In this document: one piece after another, positions 8,398 through 16,611 of the stretch | How the letters are laid out: each line of letters begins with the position of its first letter | How positions within the stretch are numbered: the stretch's first letter is position 1 | Assembly: GCA_046349975.1 (NCBI GenBank) | Contig: JAXMBH010000003.1 | Location: forward strand, 186,001-250,000 | From: JABDGM01 sp046349975 | Lineage (GTDB): Bacteria; Planctomycetota; Planctomycetia; Pirellulales; Lacipirellulaceae | DNA length: 64,000 bases | Reading direction: 5' to 3' | The notes under the pieces: model-generated | Seen by the model: only the letters and a program-made list of their open reading frames with translations | Told to the model about the DNA's origin: nothing | Databases searched by the model: none | Position numbers and translations under genes: made by a program

Positions 8398-9456
8398 TTA
8401 TCGAGTTCTACGGCCTTTGGAAATCTTCGGCGGCTGACATTTTTGGAAAAAAAACCCCTCCGCTAGGGCTGCGACCGCGTACGCCGGAGCACACTTTGTA
8501 AGGTCGAAGCCCAGCACTTCCGACAACGTCAACCTCGGCAATCGAACCTCGGTCAACAACACGTTCTCCACGATCAGAAATTCCCCGGCGCCGCTAACCA
8601 CGATTACCTGCGGCGATTGGTCCATGGATTCAACCACACCCGCAACGGCATCTTTCATCTGCGAAAGCTGAGCACCGCGGACGAACTCTGCCATGTGTAT
8701 GAAGTCGTCGTCAGCGAGAGTGCTAGCATCGGTGCAAATTTGGCGCGCCAGTCTCTGTCGCGAACTTTCATACATCAGCGGGCGACCGTCGGCTGTCCAC
8801 GTCGCTGTTGCGTCTTCAGGAATCTGCCGGAGCAGCACATATGCGTCGGCCGTCGTCGCGAATAGCTCCGCAGCCACTGGGCAAAACTCGCCGCGCCATG
8901 GCAACAAGTGTACGACTGCGCAAACTGGCGTGCGGCTGATGCCACTGTATACCAACTCTCCGCACGCCAGTCGCTCGGTGTCGCATGTACCACGTGCAGC
9001 CACCACTCCACTCACGATGGGAATGATATCGGTTGTTGTCGACCCGACATCAATCAATAGTCCGCTCCGCCCGTCGAAGTATCGACAGGCGAATTCGGCC
9101 AGCGCGCGCCAATTGCTCGCCGCCGCCAGCAGCGGGTCGGACAATGCTTCATCGAGCGAGGCAAATTCGCCATTTGTCAAATAGACTTGAACGCGGCTCG
9201 CAGGCGCAATTTCGCAAACGGCCGCAAAGATGTGCTCGACGCCGCGCGCTTTTGACTCGAAGCAATCGCATAGCTCACCGGTCATCGTCACAGCGAGCAG
9301 CTCCCAAGGCGGAGCATCAGAGATGGTACGCCGCAGCGCGGCACTCAGTCCTTGCGGATCCCTCCACAGCGCAAACGGCAGCGACCGTGCCCAACCTTGC
9401 GAATGCGCGGCCTTCAAATTTGCGCCGCCGATATCCAGCCCCAGGCAACTCATCAC
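8398..9456 (-). CDS. mfnF: H4MPT-linked C1 transfer protein, MfnF-like (hydantoinase/ASKHA fold)
   Basis: 352 residues with ATPase-fold phosphate motifs (LGLDIGGANLKAA at the N-terminus and LLIDVGSTTTDIIPI near residue 140). This combination is typical of the hydantoinase-like family that accompanies tetrahydromethanopterin/methanofuran genes; the archaeal member MfnF joins the aromatic amine and furan parts of methanofuran. The start overlaps the stop of mfnD by 4 bp (ATGA), indicating translational coupling. The role here is inferred: planctomycetes are known to carry the H4MPT-linked formaldehyde pathway, but the exact cofactor structure is not visible from sequence. Confidence 0.8.
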   Translation of the reverse strand: MMSCLGLDIGGANLKAAHSQGWARSLPFALWRDPQGLSAALRRTISDAPPWELLAVTMTGELCDCFESKARGVEHIFAAVCEIAPASRVQVYLTNGEFASLDEALSDPLLAAASNWRALAEFACRYFDGRSGLLIDVGSTTTDIIPIVSGVVAARGTCDTERLACGELVYSGISRTPVCAVVHLLPWRGEFCPVAAELFATTADAYVLLRQIPEDATATWTADGRPLMYESSRQRLARQICTDASTLADDDFIHMAEFVRGAQLSQMKDAVAGVVESMDQSPQVIVVSGAGEFLIVENVLLTEVRLPRLTLSEVLGFDLTKCAPAYAVAALAEGFFFQKCQPPKISKGRRTR

Positions 9457-10466
9457 AGGTAACTCACATTGCCGCTGCTGTCGAACTCGATGGCCCGTTC
9501 GCCGTACTCAATGGCCGGCACTTCGCCGTGCGCCACGTGCCACATCGCGTCAGCAAGATTGGTTCGCGCTGACGCCCGCAAACCGACGTACGACGTAGTC
9601 AGTCGCGGGTTCACCTCAATCACTGCGTCCCGGCTGCCATCTGGCTCCGGTCCAAGCACTAAGTCGACGCCAATATAACCAACTGCGGTCGGCATTGCCG
9701 CGACGGCCCGGTCAGCGAGCGCCCGAGCTCGCTCCGCCATGCCGGCGACGAGTGGCAACTCGCCGCCCAAATAGCGCATCCGGCCATCATCACTCAGCCG
9801 CTGCTTGCAGGGCCACAGCGCCGTGTTGCCACTTGGCCCGCACAACAAGGCCACGCTCGCCGGCAGGCCGGGCACAAATCGCTCCAACCGCCGCCGCCAC
9901 GCATACGCCGGCGGCACATCGTACGCCGCCCGCACGAAGTACGTATCTTGCGATCCGGCGCCATCGATCGGCTTTACCACAGCAGGATACGAAAAGTCCG
10001 CCGGCAAAGGCTCATCCGATTCAAGCACACGGCCCGCAGGCGTTGGCACGCCTGCGGCTCGCAGCGTTTCGCACGTGCGATGCTTGTCGGCGGCAATGCG
10101 AATGAAATCCGGTGACGGCGACAGCAGCTTTCCGCCGGCCGCAATCACGCGGCGCGCCAACTTCAACAAGATCCCGTCGAACTCAGGCGCGATAAGAATT
10201 GTCGCATCCGACGCCGCCGCTCGCTGCTCGATTTCTTCATCGTGTGCAAATCGGCTGAGCACCTCAACCATTTCGCAGTTGCCCAAGGCTAGTTGCACAA
10301 TTCGCGGATCGCGGAACGCCACGACTTGGCAGCCCGGTATCCGGCCAAAGTCGCCGGCCAGAGCGCCGATCATCGCGGCCCCCTCACGGACCAGCGACGC
10401 CGGCAACGGCTCCGGCTCTTCCACTAATCCACCGCCGGTCGCCCATTCGTAGATGAAGACGTGCAT
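9453..10466 (-). CDS. mfnD: ATP-grasp ligase, MfnD-like (tyramine-glutamate ligase type)
   Basis: 337 residues. An ATP-grasp core is visible: SYPAVVKPIDGAGSQDTYFV (about residues 160-180), the acidic metal-binding region GYIGVDLVLGPEPDG, and the late motif AVIEVNPRLTTSYVGLR. The family includes MfnD, which glutamylates tyramine in methanofuran synthesis. It is coupled to mfnF by a 4 bp overlap, which strongly supports the pathway assignment. The gene follows the sufT-like gene after 62 bp on the same strand, so it may be at the end of a long transcript that starts at sufR. Confidence 0.8.
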   Translation of the reverse strand: MHVFIYEWATGGGLVEEPEPLPASLVREGAAMIGALAGDFGRIPGCQVVAFRDPRIVQLALGNCEMVEVLSRFAHDEEIEQRAAASDATILIAPEFDGILLKLARRVIAAGGKLLSPSPDFIRIAADKHRTCETLRAAGVPTPAGRVLESDEPLPADFSYPAVVKPIDGAGSQDTYFVRAAYDVPPAYAWRRRLERFVPGLPASVALLCGPSGNTALWPCKQRLSDDGRMRYLGGELPLVAGMAERARALADRAVAAMPTAVGYIGVDLVLGPEPDGSRDAVIEVNPRLTTSYVGLRASARTNLADAMWHVAHGEVPAIEYGERAIEFDSSGNVSYL

Positions 10467-10528
10467 GGCAAGGGCTGTCGGCTATTAGCTATCGACTCTC
10501 GGCCGAATCGTTCTGGCTGGCAGCTATC

Positions 10529-10846
10529 TCAGAAAATTCCCAGCTGGTCGCGCGCGTCTTCGGTCATCCGATCCGGTGTCCACGGCGGATCCATCACGAG
10601 CTTCACGTCGACCTCGCCCACGCCATCCAGCCGACGTACTACATCGTGGGACTGACTTAACAACTGCGGCCCCGCCGGGCACGCCGGGCTCGTCATCGTC
10701 ATTTCGACAACAACGTTCGACTTCCCCTCCGGCTGCTCGGCGATCTTAATCTCGTAAATCAAACCAAGATCAACGATGTTTACGAACAACTCGGGATCGA
10801 CGACGTTTTTCAGCGCTTCGCGGATATTATCTTCGGCGACTGGCAT
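10529..10846 (-). CDS. sufT: MIP18/DUF59 family protein, SufT-like
   Basis: 105 residues, one DUF59 domain: IREALKNVVDPELFVNIVDLGLIYEI near the N-terminus, then VEMTMTSPACPAGPQL with the conserved Cys, and a C-terminal DPPWTPDRMTEDAR. Family members help mature iron-sulfur proteins. It lies 154 bp downstream of the SUF genes on the same strand, supporting SufT. It could also be a general Fe-S assembly factor that is independent of SUF. The 154 bp gap before it holds no clear signal. Confidence 0.85.
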   Translation of the reverse strand: MPVAEDNIREALKNVVDPELFVNIVDLGLIYEIKIAEQPEGKSNVVVEMTMTSPACPAGPQLLSQSHDVVRRLDGVGEVDVKLVMDPPWTPDRMTEDARDQLGIF

Positions 10847-11000
10847 GGCAGGGTCCTGTTTAAGAGTCTTTCATCACAGCGGACGCGGAAAGCACGGCGG
10901 AAGAATCAGAGCGATGCCTATCCTGCAATGAACTTCGGCGCAGTCTGTGCAACAATCCGGGCAGCCTCGGTGTTAATGATACGCTCGGTAAGGCCGCGGG

Positions 11001-11324
11001 CTAGCTTCCTGAGAGCTTCACCAATATACATTCGCCGTCGATCTTTACCTCGTGGGACTTGGTGGGCTTGGTCGCCGGCATCGTGACGGCCGCTCCGGTG
11101 CGGATATCGAACTTCGCTCCATGCCTCGGGCAGGCGATCGTCTTGTGCTCAGCATCCAGCGGGCCGTCGCTCAGCGGGCCGCCATCGTGCGTACACACGT
11201 CGTCGAGCGCATACCAGTTTCCGGCGGCATGGATTAGCACCACCAAACGCTCTCCGACTTCGACCAACATCGAACCCGGGTCTGGCACCTCGGATGTCTT
11301 CGCTACGGCAACAAATTCGCTCAT
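11001..11324 (-). CDS. Rieske 2Fe-2S domain protein (ferredoxin type)
   Basis: 107 residues from the ATG at 11324. Both Rieske ligand boxes are present: CTHDGG (Cys44, His46) and CPRHGA (Cys65, His68). There is no signal or membrane segment, so this is a soluble cytoplasmic Rieske ferredoxin of the dioxygenase type. Its start overlaps the stop of the upstream small membrane protein gene by 4 bp, so it belongs to the SUF operon. A longer open frame to 11513 exists, but it overlaps the neighbour and its extra sequence is not protein-like. Role inferred: electron delivery during Fe-S assembly or repair. Confidence 0.88.
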   Translation of the reverse strand: MSEFVAVAKTSEVPDPGSMLVEVGERLVVLIHAAGNWYALDDVCTHDGGPLSDGPLDAEHKTIACPRHGAKFDIRTGAAVTMPATKPTKSHEVKIDGECILVKLSGS

Positions 11325-11548
11325 AAACTCTGTGCCCTGCTCGCCAACCAAGTGCCGCCGAATAGGAGAATCACGCCCAATACGAGCAACGGCAGGCCGA
11401 CTTTCAAAGATTTCGCACTTCGCCGCCGCTCGTCGAGGCGGCCGGAAACAACGACGCGCATGCCGCCGGCCGACATCCACAGCCCGGCCACTGTCGCGAA
11501 CAGGCCGATGCAACGCAGCACGTTGGCCAGGATTTCCAACGCCGTCAC
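11321..11548 (-). CDS. Small two-helix membrane protein in the SUF operon
   Basis: 75 residues with two predicted transmembrane helices (LANVLRCIGLFATVAGLWMSAG and VGLPLLVLGVILLFGGTWLA) joined by a basic loop (RLDERRRSAKSLK). Family not recognised. It overlaps sufD (upstream) and the Rieske gene (downstream) by 4 bp each, so translation of all three is coupled. This is the main evidence that it is a real gene and could provide a membrane tie for the soluble Rieske protein. Confidence 0.7.
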   Translation of the reverse strand: MTALEILANVLRCIGLFATVAGLWMSAGGMRVVVSGRLDERRRSAKSLKVGLPLLVLGVILLFGGTWLASRAQSL

Positions 11549-12885
11549 GATACCAACACTTCCTTAATGTCGCTCACCCGCCGGCCGATCGCCTCGCCCA
11601 ACGCTTCGCGGACGCTCTCGATCGGAATACGATCGAACACCTGCTGGAAGAACCCGGTCACGATCATCCGCACGGCTTCGCGCCGCGTGAAGCCGCGGGC
11701 CATCGCGTAGAACAATTGCTGGTCATCGACCCGGCCGCTCGTGCTGCCATGCGTGCAGCGCACATCGTCGGCTTCGATTTCGAGGCCAGGGATCGAATCA
11801 GCCCGCGCATCGCGCGAGAGCATGAGGTTGTCATTGCGCTGGTAGGCGTCGGTCCGCTGCGCCTCGCGGTCGACGCGGATCATGCCGCGCCACACCGTGC
11901 GTGAACGATCCTGCAGCGCCGCCTTGTAGAGCAAGTCGCTCTTACAGTATGGGGCCTCATGATGCTGATGCGTGTTGTATGAGAGATGCTGCCGGCCCTC
12001 GGTAAACATGACGCCGTTCACTTGCACCTCGGCATCGGGCCCGGTCATCGCCACGTGCTGGTTGACTTTGGCTAGCCGAGCGCCGAGCGCGCCGATCGTC
12101 CACTGCAGCCGGCCTTCGCGGCCGACGCAACCCTTCTGATGTGCGAAGTGCCAGACCTCTTGGCCCCAATTCTGCAGATTTACATACCGCAGCCGGGCCC
12201 CTTGCTCCACGATCAATTCGATCGACCCGCAGTGCATGCCGCCACCTGCGGCAGAAGTGCTTGCCGCTTCCGAAAGTAACGTGGCCTCAGCGCCCCGCTC
12301 GAGCACGACGAGGGTCTTACCGAGATCGGCGCCGCCATCAGAAATCGCCGACAACGCATGCAGCGGTTCTTCGATCCGCACGTCCTTTGGCACGTACAGC
12401 AACGTGCCGCCCGACCAACAGGCGGCGTTCAGCGCCGCGAACTTGTCTTTATAAGGATCGACGACACGCCGCTCAAAAAACGGCCGCAGCAAGTCGCCAT
12501 ACTCGTTGAGCAATCGGCTCAAGTCGCCGAACAGCACGCCTTGCTGGCTCAATTTTGCAGCCAGCTCGGTCGACACCGTGTGGCTATTCATCGCCACCGT
12601 GCGGCCGCCTAAATCTACGCCGGCTGCCAATAGCGCGTGTGGTGGAGCAACCTGCGATGCCGCCGCCTGACCGCTCGTTTCGGGCAATTCAAACCGATCG
12701 AGCTTGAACAAGCGAATGTCGGTCCGCATCCACTCTTCTTCGCGGACTGTCGGCAGCGGCAGATCAATAAACCGCGTCCAAGCCTTGCGGCGCAAATCCA
12801 ACAGCCACACTGGTTCTTCGCGCGTGGCCAAGAAGGCGTCGAACGCGCCTTGGGAAAAACCTGTCGCTGCAATCGCGGTAGCCAT
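11545..12885 (-). CDS. sufD: Fe-S cluster assembly protein SufD
   Basis: 446 residues, SufB/SufD family. The start is set at ATG 12885 because an AGGAG lies about 5 nt upstream; the frame extends 9 codons further without support. Characteristic regions are visible: ALNAACWSGGTLLYVPKDVRIEEPL, the beta-helix core (VVLERGAEATLLSEA), and the C-terminal ADDVRCTHGSTSGRVDDQQLFY and ARGFTRREAVRMIVTGFF. It forms the SufBCD scaffold with SufB and the ATPase SufC. It is separated from sufB by a broken Uma2 gene, which is unusual. Confidence 0.93.
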   Translation of the reverse strand: MATAIAATGFSQGAFDAFLATREEPVWLLDLRRKAWTRFIDLPLPTVREEEWMRTDIRLFKLDRFELPETSGQAAASQVAPPHALLAAGVDLGGRTVAMNSHTVSTELAAKLSQQGVLFGDLSRLLNEYGDLLRPFFERRVVDPYKDKFAALNAACWSGGTLLYVPKDVRIEEPLHALSAISDGGADLGKTLVVLERGAEATLLSEAASTSAAGGGMHCGSIELIVEQGARLRYVNLQNWGQEVWHFAHQKGCVGREGRLQWTIGALGARLAKVNQHVAMTGPDAEVQVNGVMFTEGRQHLSYNTHQHHEAPYCKSDLLYKAALQDRSRTVWRGMIRVDREAQRTDAYQRNDNLMLSRDARADSIPGLEIEADDVRCTHGSTSGRVDDQQLFYAMARGFTRREAVRMIVTGFFQQVFDRIPIESVREALGEAIGRRVSDIKEVLVS

Positions 12886-12915
12886 CGATCTCCTGTCTTG
12901 CCTTTCCAACACCCG

Positions 12916-13465
12916 TCAATCAAACAATTCGTCGACTGTAAACTTCCATCCCGGCACTGCCGGCTCGGCCTCCGCCAATTCGCCGCGATGATAAATCGTC
13001 GGCTGCTCCGGCGACTCCGCACGATAGACTCGCACCACGTCGTCGCTCAGCAAATCCACGTCCCACACGATCTTGGTGCCGGCCGCAAAGTAATCGGCCC
13101 GCTTCGCCGCTATCTCACGCTCGGCGGTCTTGCCGTAATCGCCTTCGCTGCGAACTTCGACGGCGAACACAGGCGCACTTGCCAAATTGCATATCGGGCG
13201 GCTCTGTGCTGAACGAGACATCTGGCGCAAAGCTCTTTCGATTCGGCAAATCCACCAAGAAAGCTACGTTGTCCGGATACGCATAACCATCGGATTGAGC
13301 CTCGTGTGCACGCAGGCTGTTATAGATTGCACTACTGGCCCGCCCAGGTCTGCGTCCCGTCGGACTCATGTACACGATTCTCCCATCGACAATTTCGGCT
13401 TTGCCGTCGATTTTGTAGAGTTCGGCAACAAGTTGCTCAGTCGTCGGATCAGTGGCGATGCTCAT
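12916..13465 (-). pseudogene. Uma2-family (DUF820) nuclease-fold gene, frameshifted
   Basis: The N-terminal half (MSIATDPTTEQLVAELY ... GRIVYMSPTG ... KSFAPDVSFS) is in one frame and the C-terminal half (SAPVFAVEVRSEGDYGKTAERE ... VPGWKFTVDELFD) in another; they join at about 13178-13186 where one extra A would explain the shift. Together they make a full-length Uma2 protein (PD-(D/E)xK fold; Asp in APDVSF, Glu in VEVRS). The gene lies between sufB and sufD on the same strand, 23 bp from sufB. Uma2 genes are often abundant and mobile in planctomycetes. A sequencing error is the alternative explanation. Confidence 0.75.
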
Positions 13466-13488
13466 ATGCGTCTTCCTAAGACACAAGA

Positions 13489-14904
13489 TTACCCCACGCT
13501 TCCTTCCATCTGCAGTTCAATCAGCCGGTTCATCTCGACCGCGTACTCCATCGGCAGCTCTTTCACGAGTGGTTCGATAAAGCCGCTCACAATCATCGAG
13601 CTCGCCTCGGCCTCGGTTAGCCCGCGGCTTTGCAGATAGAACAGCTGCTCTTCACCAATGCGCGAGACGCTCGCCTCGTGTTCGACCTGCACGTCCTGCT
13701 CTTCCACTTCAATGTACGGATACGTATCGCTGCGGCTCGCCGGGTCGAGAATGAGCGCGTCGCACACGACATTGCTCTTCGAACCGACCGCACCATCTTG
13801 CACCTTGCACAGACCGCGATAGCTCGAGCGACCGCCGTTCTTCGAAATGCTCTTCGAAATGATGCGGCTCTTCGTGTGCGGAGCACAGTGCACGACTTTC
13901 GCGCCGGCGTCCTGATGCTGACCCTTCGAGGCGAACGCGATCGACAAAATCTCGCCGCGAGCGCCCGGCTCCATCATGTACACGGCCGGGTACTTCATCG
14001 TGAGCCGGCTGCCGAGATTGCCGTCGACCCACTCCATGAGAGCATCGCCGTAGGCCATGGCCCGCTTCGTCACCAGGTTGTAAATGTTGTTCGCCCAGTT
14101 TTGAATCGTGGTGTACCGGCAACGCGCACCGCGCCGCACAATGACCTCGACCACCGCCGAATGCAGACTTTCGCTGGAATACATCGGCGCCGTGCAGCCT
14201 TCCACGTAATGCACTTCCGCGCCTTCGTCGACGATGATCAGCGTCCGCTCGAACTGGCCCATCCGCTCGGCATTGATGCGGAAGTACGCCTGCAGCGGAA
14301 ACTCAATCTTCACGCCCTTCGGCACGTAAATGAACGAGCCGCCCGACCACACGGCCGAGTTCAGCGCGGCGAACTTGTTATCTTCCGGCGGAATGATCGT
14401 GCCGATGTACTCGCGCACCAGGTCGCCGTGCTCGCGCACCGCCGTATCGGTATCGGTGAAGATGACGCCCTTCTTCGCGAGGTCTTCCTTGAGCGAACCA
14501 TACACAACTTCGCTCTCGAACTGCGCCTTCACGCCGGCGAGAAACTTCTTCTCGGCCTCGGGAATGCCGAGCTTGTCGAAAGTCTCTTTGATCTCGGCCG
14601 GAACGTCGTCCCAAGTCTTGCCCTGCTGCTCCGTCGGCTTCAAGTAGTAGTAAATGTCCTGGAAATCGATTCCGATGTTGCCGCCCCACTTCGGCATCGG
14701 CTTCGAATCGAACACCTTCAGCGAGTTGAGGCGGAAGTCGCGCATCCACCGCGGCTCGCCCTTCATTTCCGATATTTCAGAAACGATCTGCGCGCTGAGC
14801 CCCTTGCGAGCGCGAAACACGCCGCTCGTCTCGGTGACGAAATCGTACTTGTTGATCTCGCCAATCCCGGTTTCGTCTGGAGCGTAACTCAAATCAGTTG
14901 CCAT
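13489..14904 (-). CDS. sufB: Fe-S cluster assembly protein SufB
   Basis: 471 residues, close to the usual SufB length. Family landmarks include ISEMKGEPRWMRDFRL near the N-terminus, KFAALNSAVWSGGSFIYVPKGV, the beta-helix region (VHYVEGCTAPMYSSESLHSAVVEV with a conserved Cys), and GEEQLFYLQSRGL near the C-terminus. It works with SufC and SufD as the scaffold on which clusters are built. An AGGACG lies before the start codon. Between it and sufC sits a 28 bp-armed hairpin element, so the distal part of the operon may be expressed differently from sufC. Confidence 0.96.
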   Translation of the reverse strand: MATDLSYAPDETGIGEINKYDFVTETSGVFRARKGLSAQIVSEISEMKGEPRWMRDFRLNSLKVFDSKPMPKWGGNIGIDFQDIYYYLKPTEQQGKTWDDVPAEIKETFDKLGIPEAEKKFLAGVKAQFESEVVYGSLKEDLAKKGVIFTDTDTAVREHGDLVREYIGTIIPPEDNKFAALNSAVWSGGSFIYVPKGVKIEFPLQAYFRINAERMGQFERTLIIVDEGAEVHYVEGCTAPMYSSESLHSAVVEVIVRRGARCRYTTIQNWANNIYNLVTKRAMAYGDALMEWVDGNLGSRLTMKYPAVYMMEPGARGEILSIAFASKGQHQDAGAKVVHCAPHTKSRIISKSISKNGGRSSYRGLCKVQDGAVGSKSNVVCDALILDPASRSDTYPYIEVEEQDVQVEHEASVSRIGEEQLFYLQSRGLTEAEASSMIVSGFIEPLVKELPMEYAVEMNRLIELQMEGSVG

Positions 14905-14927
14905 GATTCGTCCTAACGATTATTTGC

Positions 14928-15008
14928 TCACCACGACGACACAACGGACACGACGTCCCAAAGCTCAATGCCTAACCGCTCGTCGTGTCCTTCGTGTCGT
15001 CGTGGTGA
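14928..15008. repeat. Large inverted repeat between sufC and sufB
   Basis: The 28 bp left arm (14928-14955, TCACCACGACGACAC...) matches the reverse complement of the right arm (14981-15008) at 26 of 28 positions; the loop is 25 bp. Within the arms the short word CACGAC recurs. The same word appears as a single arm at about 58985-59012. It is placed inside the SUF operon and would form a long stem in the message. Confidence 0.8.
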
Positions 15009-15024
15009 ATAACTCTTCTGCCTT

Positions 15025-15855
15025 CTAAGCACCGCTGCCGACCAGCTTCTTGTCCTTGGCAGCCATTTCCTTCTCAATCGCCGCATCCTCCGGATGCCGC
15101 TCGCGGACCTTCTCGTAACCTTCCGTGTACAACTCGCGGGCCAGCTCGACGCCGCCCGTTTCCACGATTCGCCCGCCGAGAATCACGTGCGTGAAGTCCG
15201 GCGTGTTGTGTTCCAACAGCCGATCGTGGTGCGTGATGATCAGGATCCCCATATCCGCGCCGCCGATCTCGGCAATACTCTGGCTGGCAAGCTTCACTGC
15301 ATCGACATCGAGACCGCTATCCGTTTCGTCGAGAATCGCGAACTTCGGCCGCAACATCGCCAGCTGCAGAATCTCGGCCCGCTTCATCTCGCCGCCCGAG
15401 AAGCCGTCGTTCACATAACGGCGGGCGAACTCCTCGTCCATCTTGAGCTGGGCCATCTTGTCTTTGAGTTCCTTACGAAACTCACGCATCGGAATGAGCT
15501 GCTCGCCTTCTTTCCGCTCGGGGTTGCGCACGTTCGTCGTCGCATGCCGCAAGAAATCGGCCATCTTCACGCCGGGGATCGCCATCGGCCGCTGAAACGC
15601 CATGAAGATGCCCGCCCGAGCCCGCTCGGTCGCATCCATTTCCAAAATGTTCTCGCCATTGAGCTCGATCGTGCCCTCGGTGATCTCGTAATTCGGGTGC
15701 CCCATGATCACACCCGCGAGCGTGCTCTTGCCCGAGCCGTTCGGCCCCATGAGCGCGTGCACTTCGCCCCGGTTAATCGTGAGGTTCACACCATTGAGAA
15801 TCTGCTTATCGCCCACGGAGACGTGCAGGTTCGTAATCTTCAACGTTTCAGTCAT
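15025..15855 (-). CDS. sufC: Fe-S cluster assembly ATPase SufC
   Basis: 276 residues, ABC-type ATPase: Walker A GPNGSGKST (about residues 36-44), signature FSGGEMKRAEIL, Walker B KFAILDETDSGLDVD and the switch His in LIITHHDRLL. The ETDSGLD form of Walker B is typical of SufC. It powers SufBCD. The gene is slightly longer than many SufC proteins because of a charged C-terminal tail (ERHPEDAAIEKEMAAKDKK). It is preceded by nuoB after an 86 bp gap that contains a short CAGTCGT word repeat (15868-15898). Confidence 0.96.
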   Translation of the reverse strand: MTETLKITNLHVSVGDKQILNGVNLTINRGEVHALMGPNGSGKSTLAGVIMGHPNYEITEGTIELNGENILEMDATERARAGIFMAFQRPMAIPGVKMADFLRHATTNVRNPERKEGEQLIPMREFRKELKDKMAQLKMDEEFARRYVNDGFSGGEMKRAEILQLAMLRPKFAILDETDSGLDVDAVKLASQSIAEIGGADMGILIITHHDRLLEHNTPDFTHVILGGRIVETGGVELARELYTEGYEKVRERHPEDAAIEKEMAAKDKKLVGSGA

Positions 15856-15941
15856 TTTTGAGTTTGAGTTAACAGTCGTCAGTCGTCAGTTTTCAGTCGG
15901 AATCATCCAACTCTCGGTTCGTTCTCGATGCGCGCGCCTTA

Positions 15942-16571
15942 TCATGCCGTGATCTTCTGATGATCAAATACCGGTTCATGATCGGCCGGCGCGACCACAT
16001 AACCGCTGTGATGCGGCACCGGCAGTTCGTCATCGACCTTCATGCCGATCATGCCGCCACGCTGCCGCGCGATCTTGTGACCTTTGATCTTGTCTTGAAT
16101 TCGCATCAGACCTTCGAGCAGCGACTCCGGCCGCGGCGGGCAACCCGGCACATACACATCGACCGGCACCACCAGGTCGACGCCCTTCACCACGTGGTAG
16201 CCATACTTGAAGTACGGCCCACCACCTACGGTGCAGGCGCCCATCGCGATCACGAACTTCGGATCGGGCATCATGTTGTAAAGCCGTCGCACCCGGCTCG
16301 CCATTTTGTACGTCACCGTGCCGGCCACGATCATCAGGTCGGCCTGCCGTGGCGTTGCCCGGAACGCGCCCGCGCCGAACCGATCCATGTCGTATCGGCT
16401 CGCCCCGGCTGCCATCATTTCGATCGCACAGCATGCCAGGCCGAACGTCAGCGGCCACACGCTCGATTGCCGGGCCCAGTTGATCGCTTGCTCGACAGTC
16501 GTCGTAATGACGTTCTCTTCAAATCGCCCCTCAATCCATGGCTGACATTGATTCATCATCTCACCCATCAT
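15942..16571 (-). CDS. nuoB: NADH-quinone oxidoreductase subunit B (NuoB)
   Basis: About 209 residues; several ATG codons lie together (16571, 16568, 16559), so the exact start is uncertain. It carries the four Cys ligands of the N2 cluster: the tandem pair in GLACCAIEMM, GACTVGGG and VPGCPPRPESLLEG. NuoB is the terminal Fe-S subunit of respiratory complex I. No other nuo gene is in this window, and it sits between sufR and sufC on the same strand. It could be a working complex I subunit whose gene moved next to its assembly machinery, or a related lone 20 kDa-type subunit. Confidence 0.9.
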   Translation of the reverse strand: MMGEMMNQCQPWIEGRFEENVITTTVEQAINWARQSSVWPLTFGLACCAIEMMAAGASRYDMDRFGAGAFRATPRQADLMIVAGTVTYKMASRVRRLYNMMPDPKFVIAMGACTVGGGPYFKYGYHVVKGVDLVVPVDVYVPGCPPRPESLLEGLMRIQDKIKGHKIARQRGGMIGMKVDDELPVPHHSGYVVAPADHEPVFDHQKITA

Positions 16572-16611
16572 TCCACCGCGTGAAAACGTGCCCGCAAATA
16601 CGAATCCCCGA

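Noticed and set aside
13630..14916. Long plus-strand open frame opposite sufB (428 codons)
   Set aside because: Lies fully antisense to sufB; the His/Arg/Leu-rich translation matches a shadow of GC-rich codons, not a protein family.
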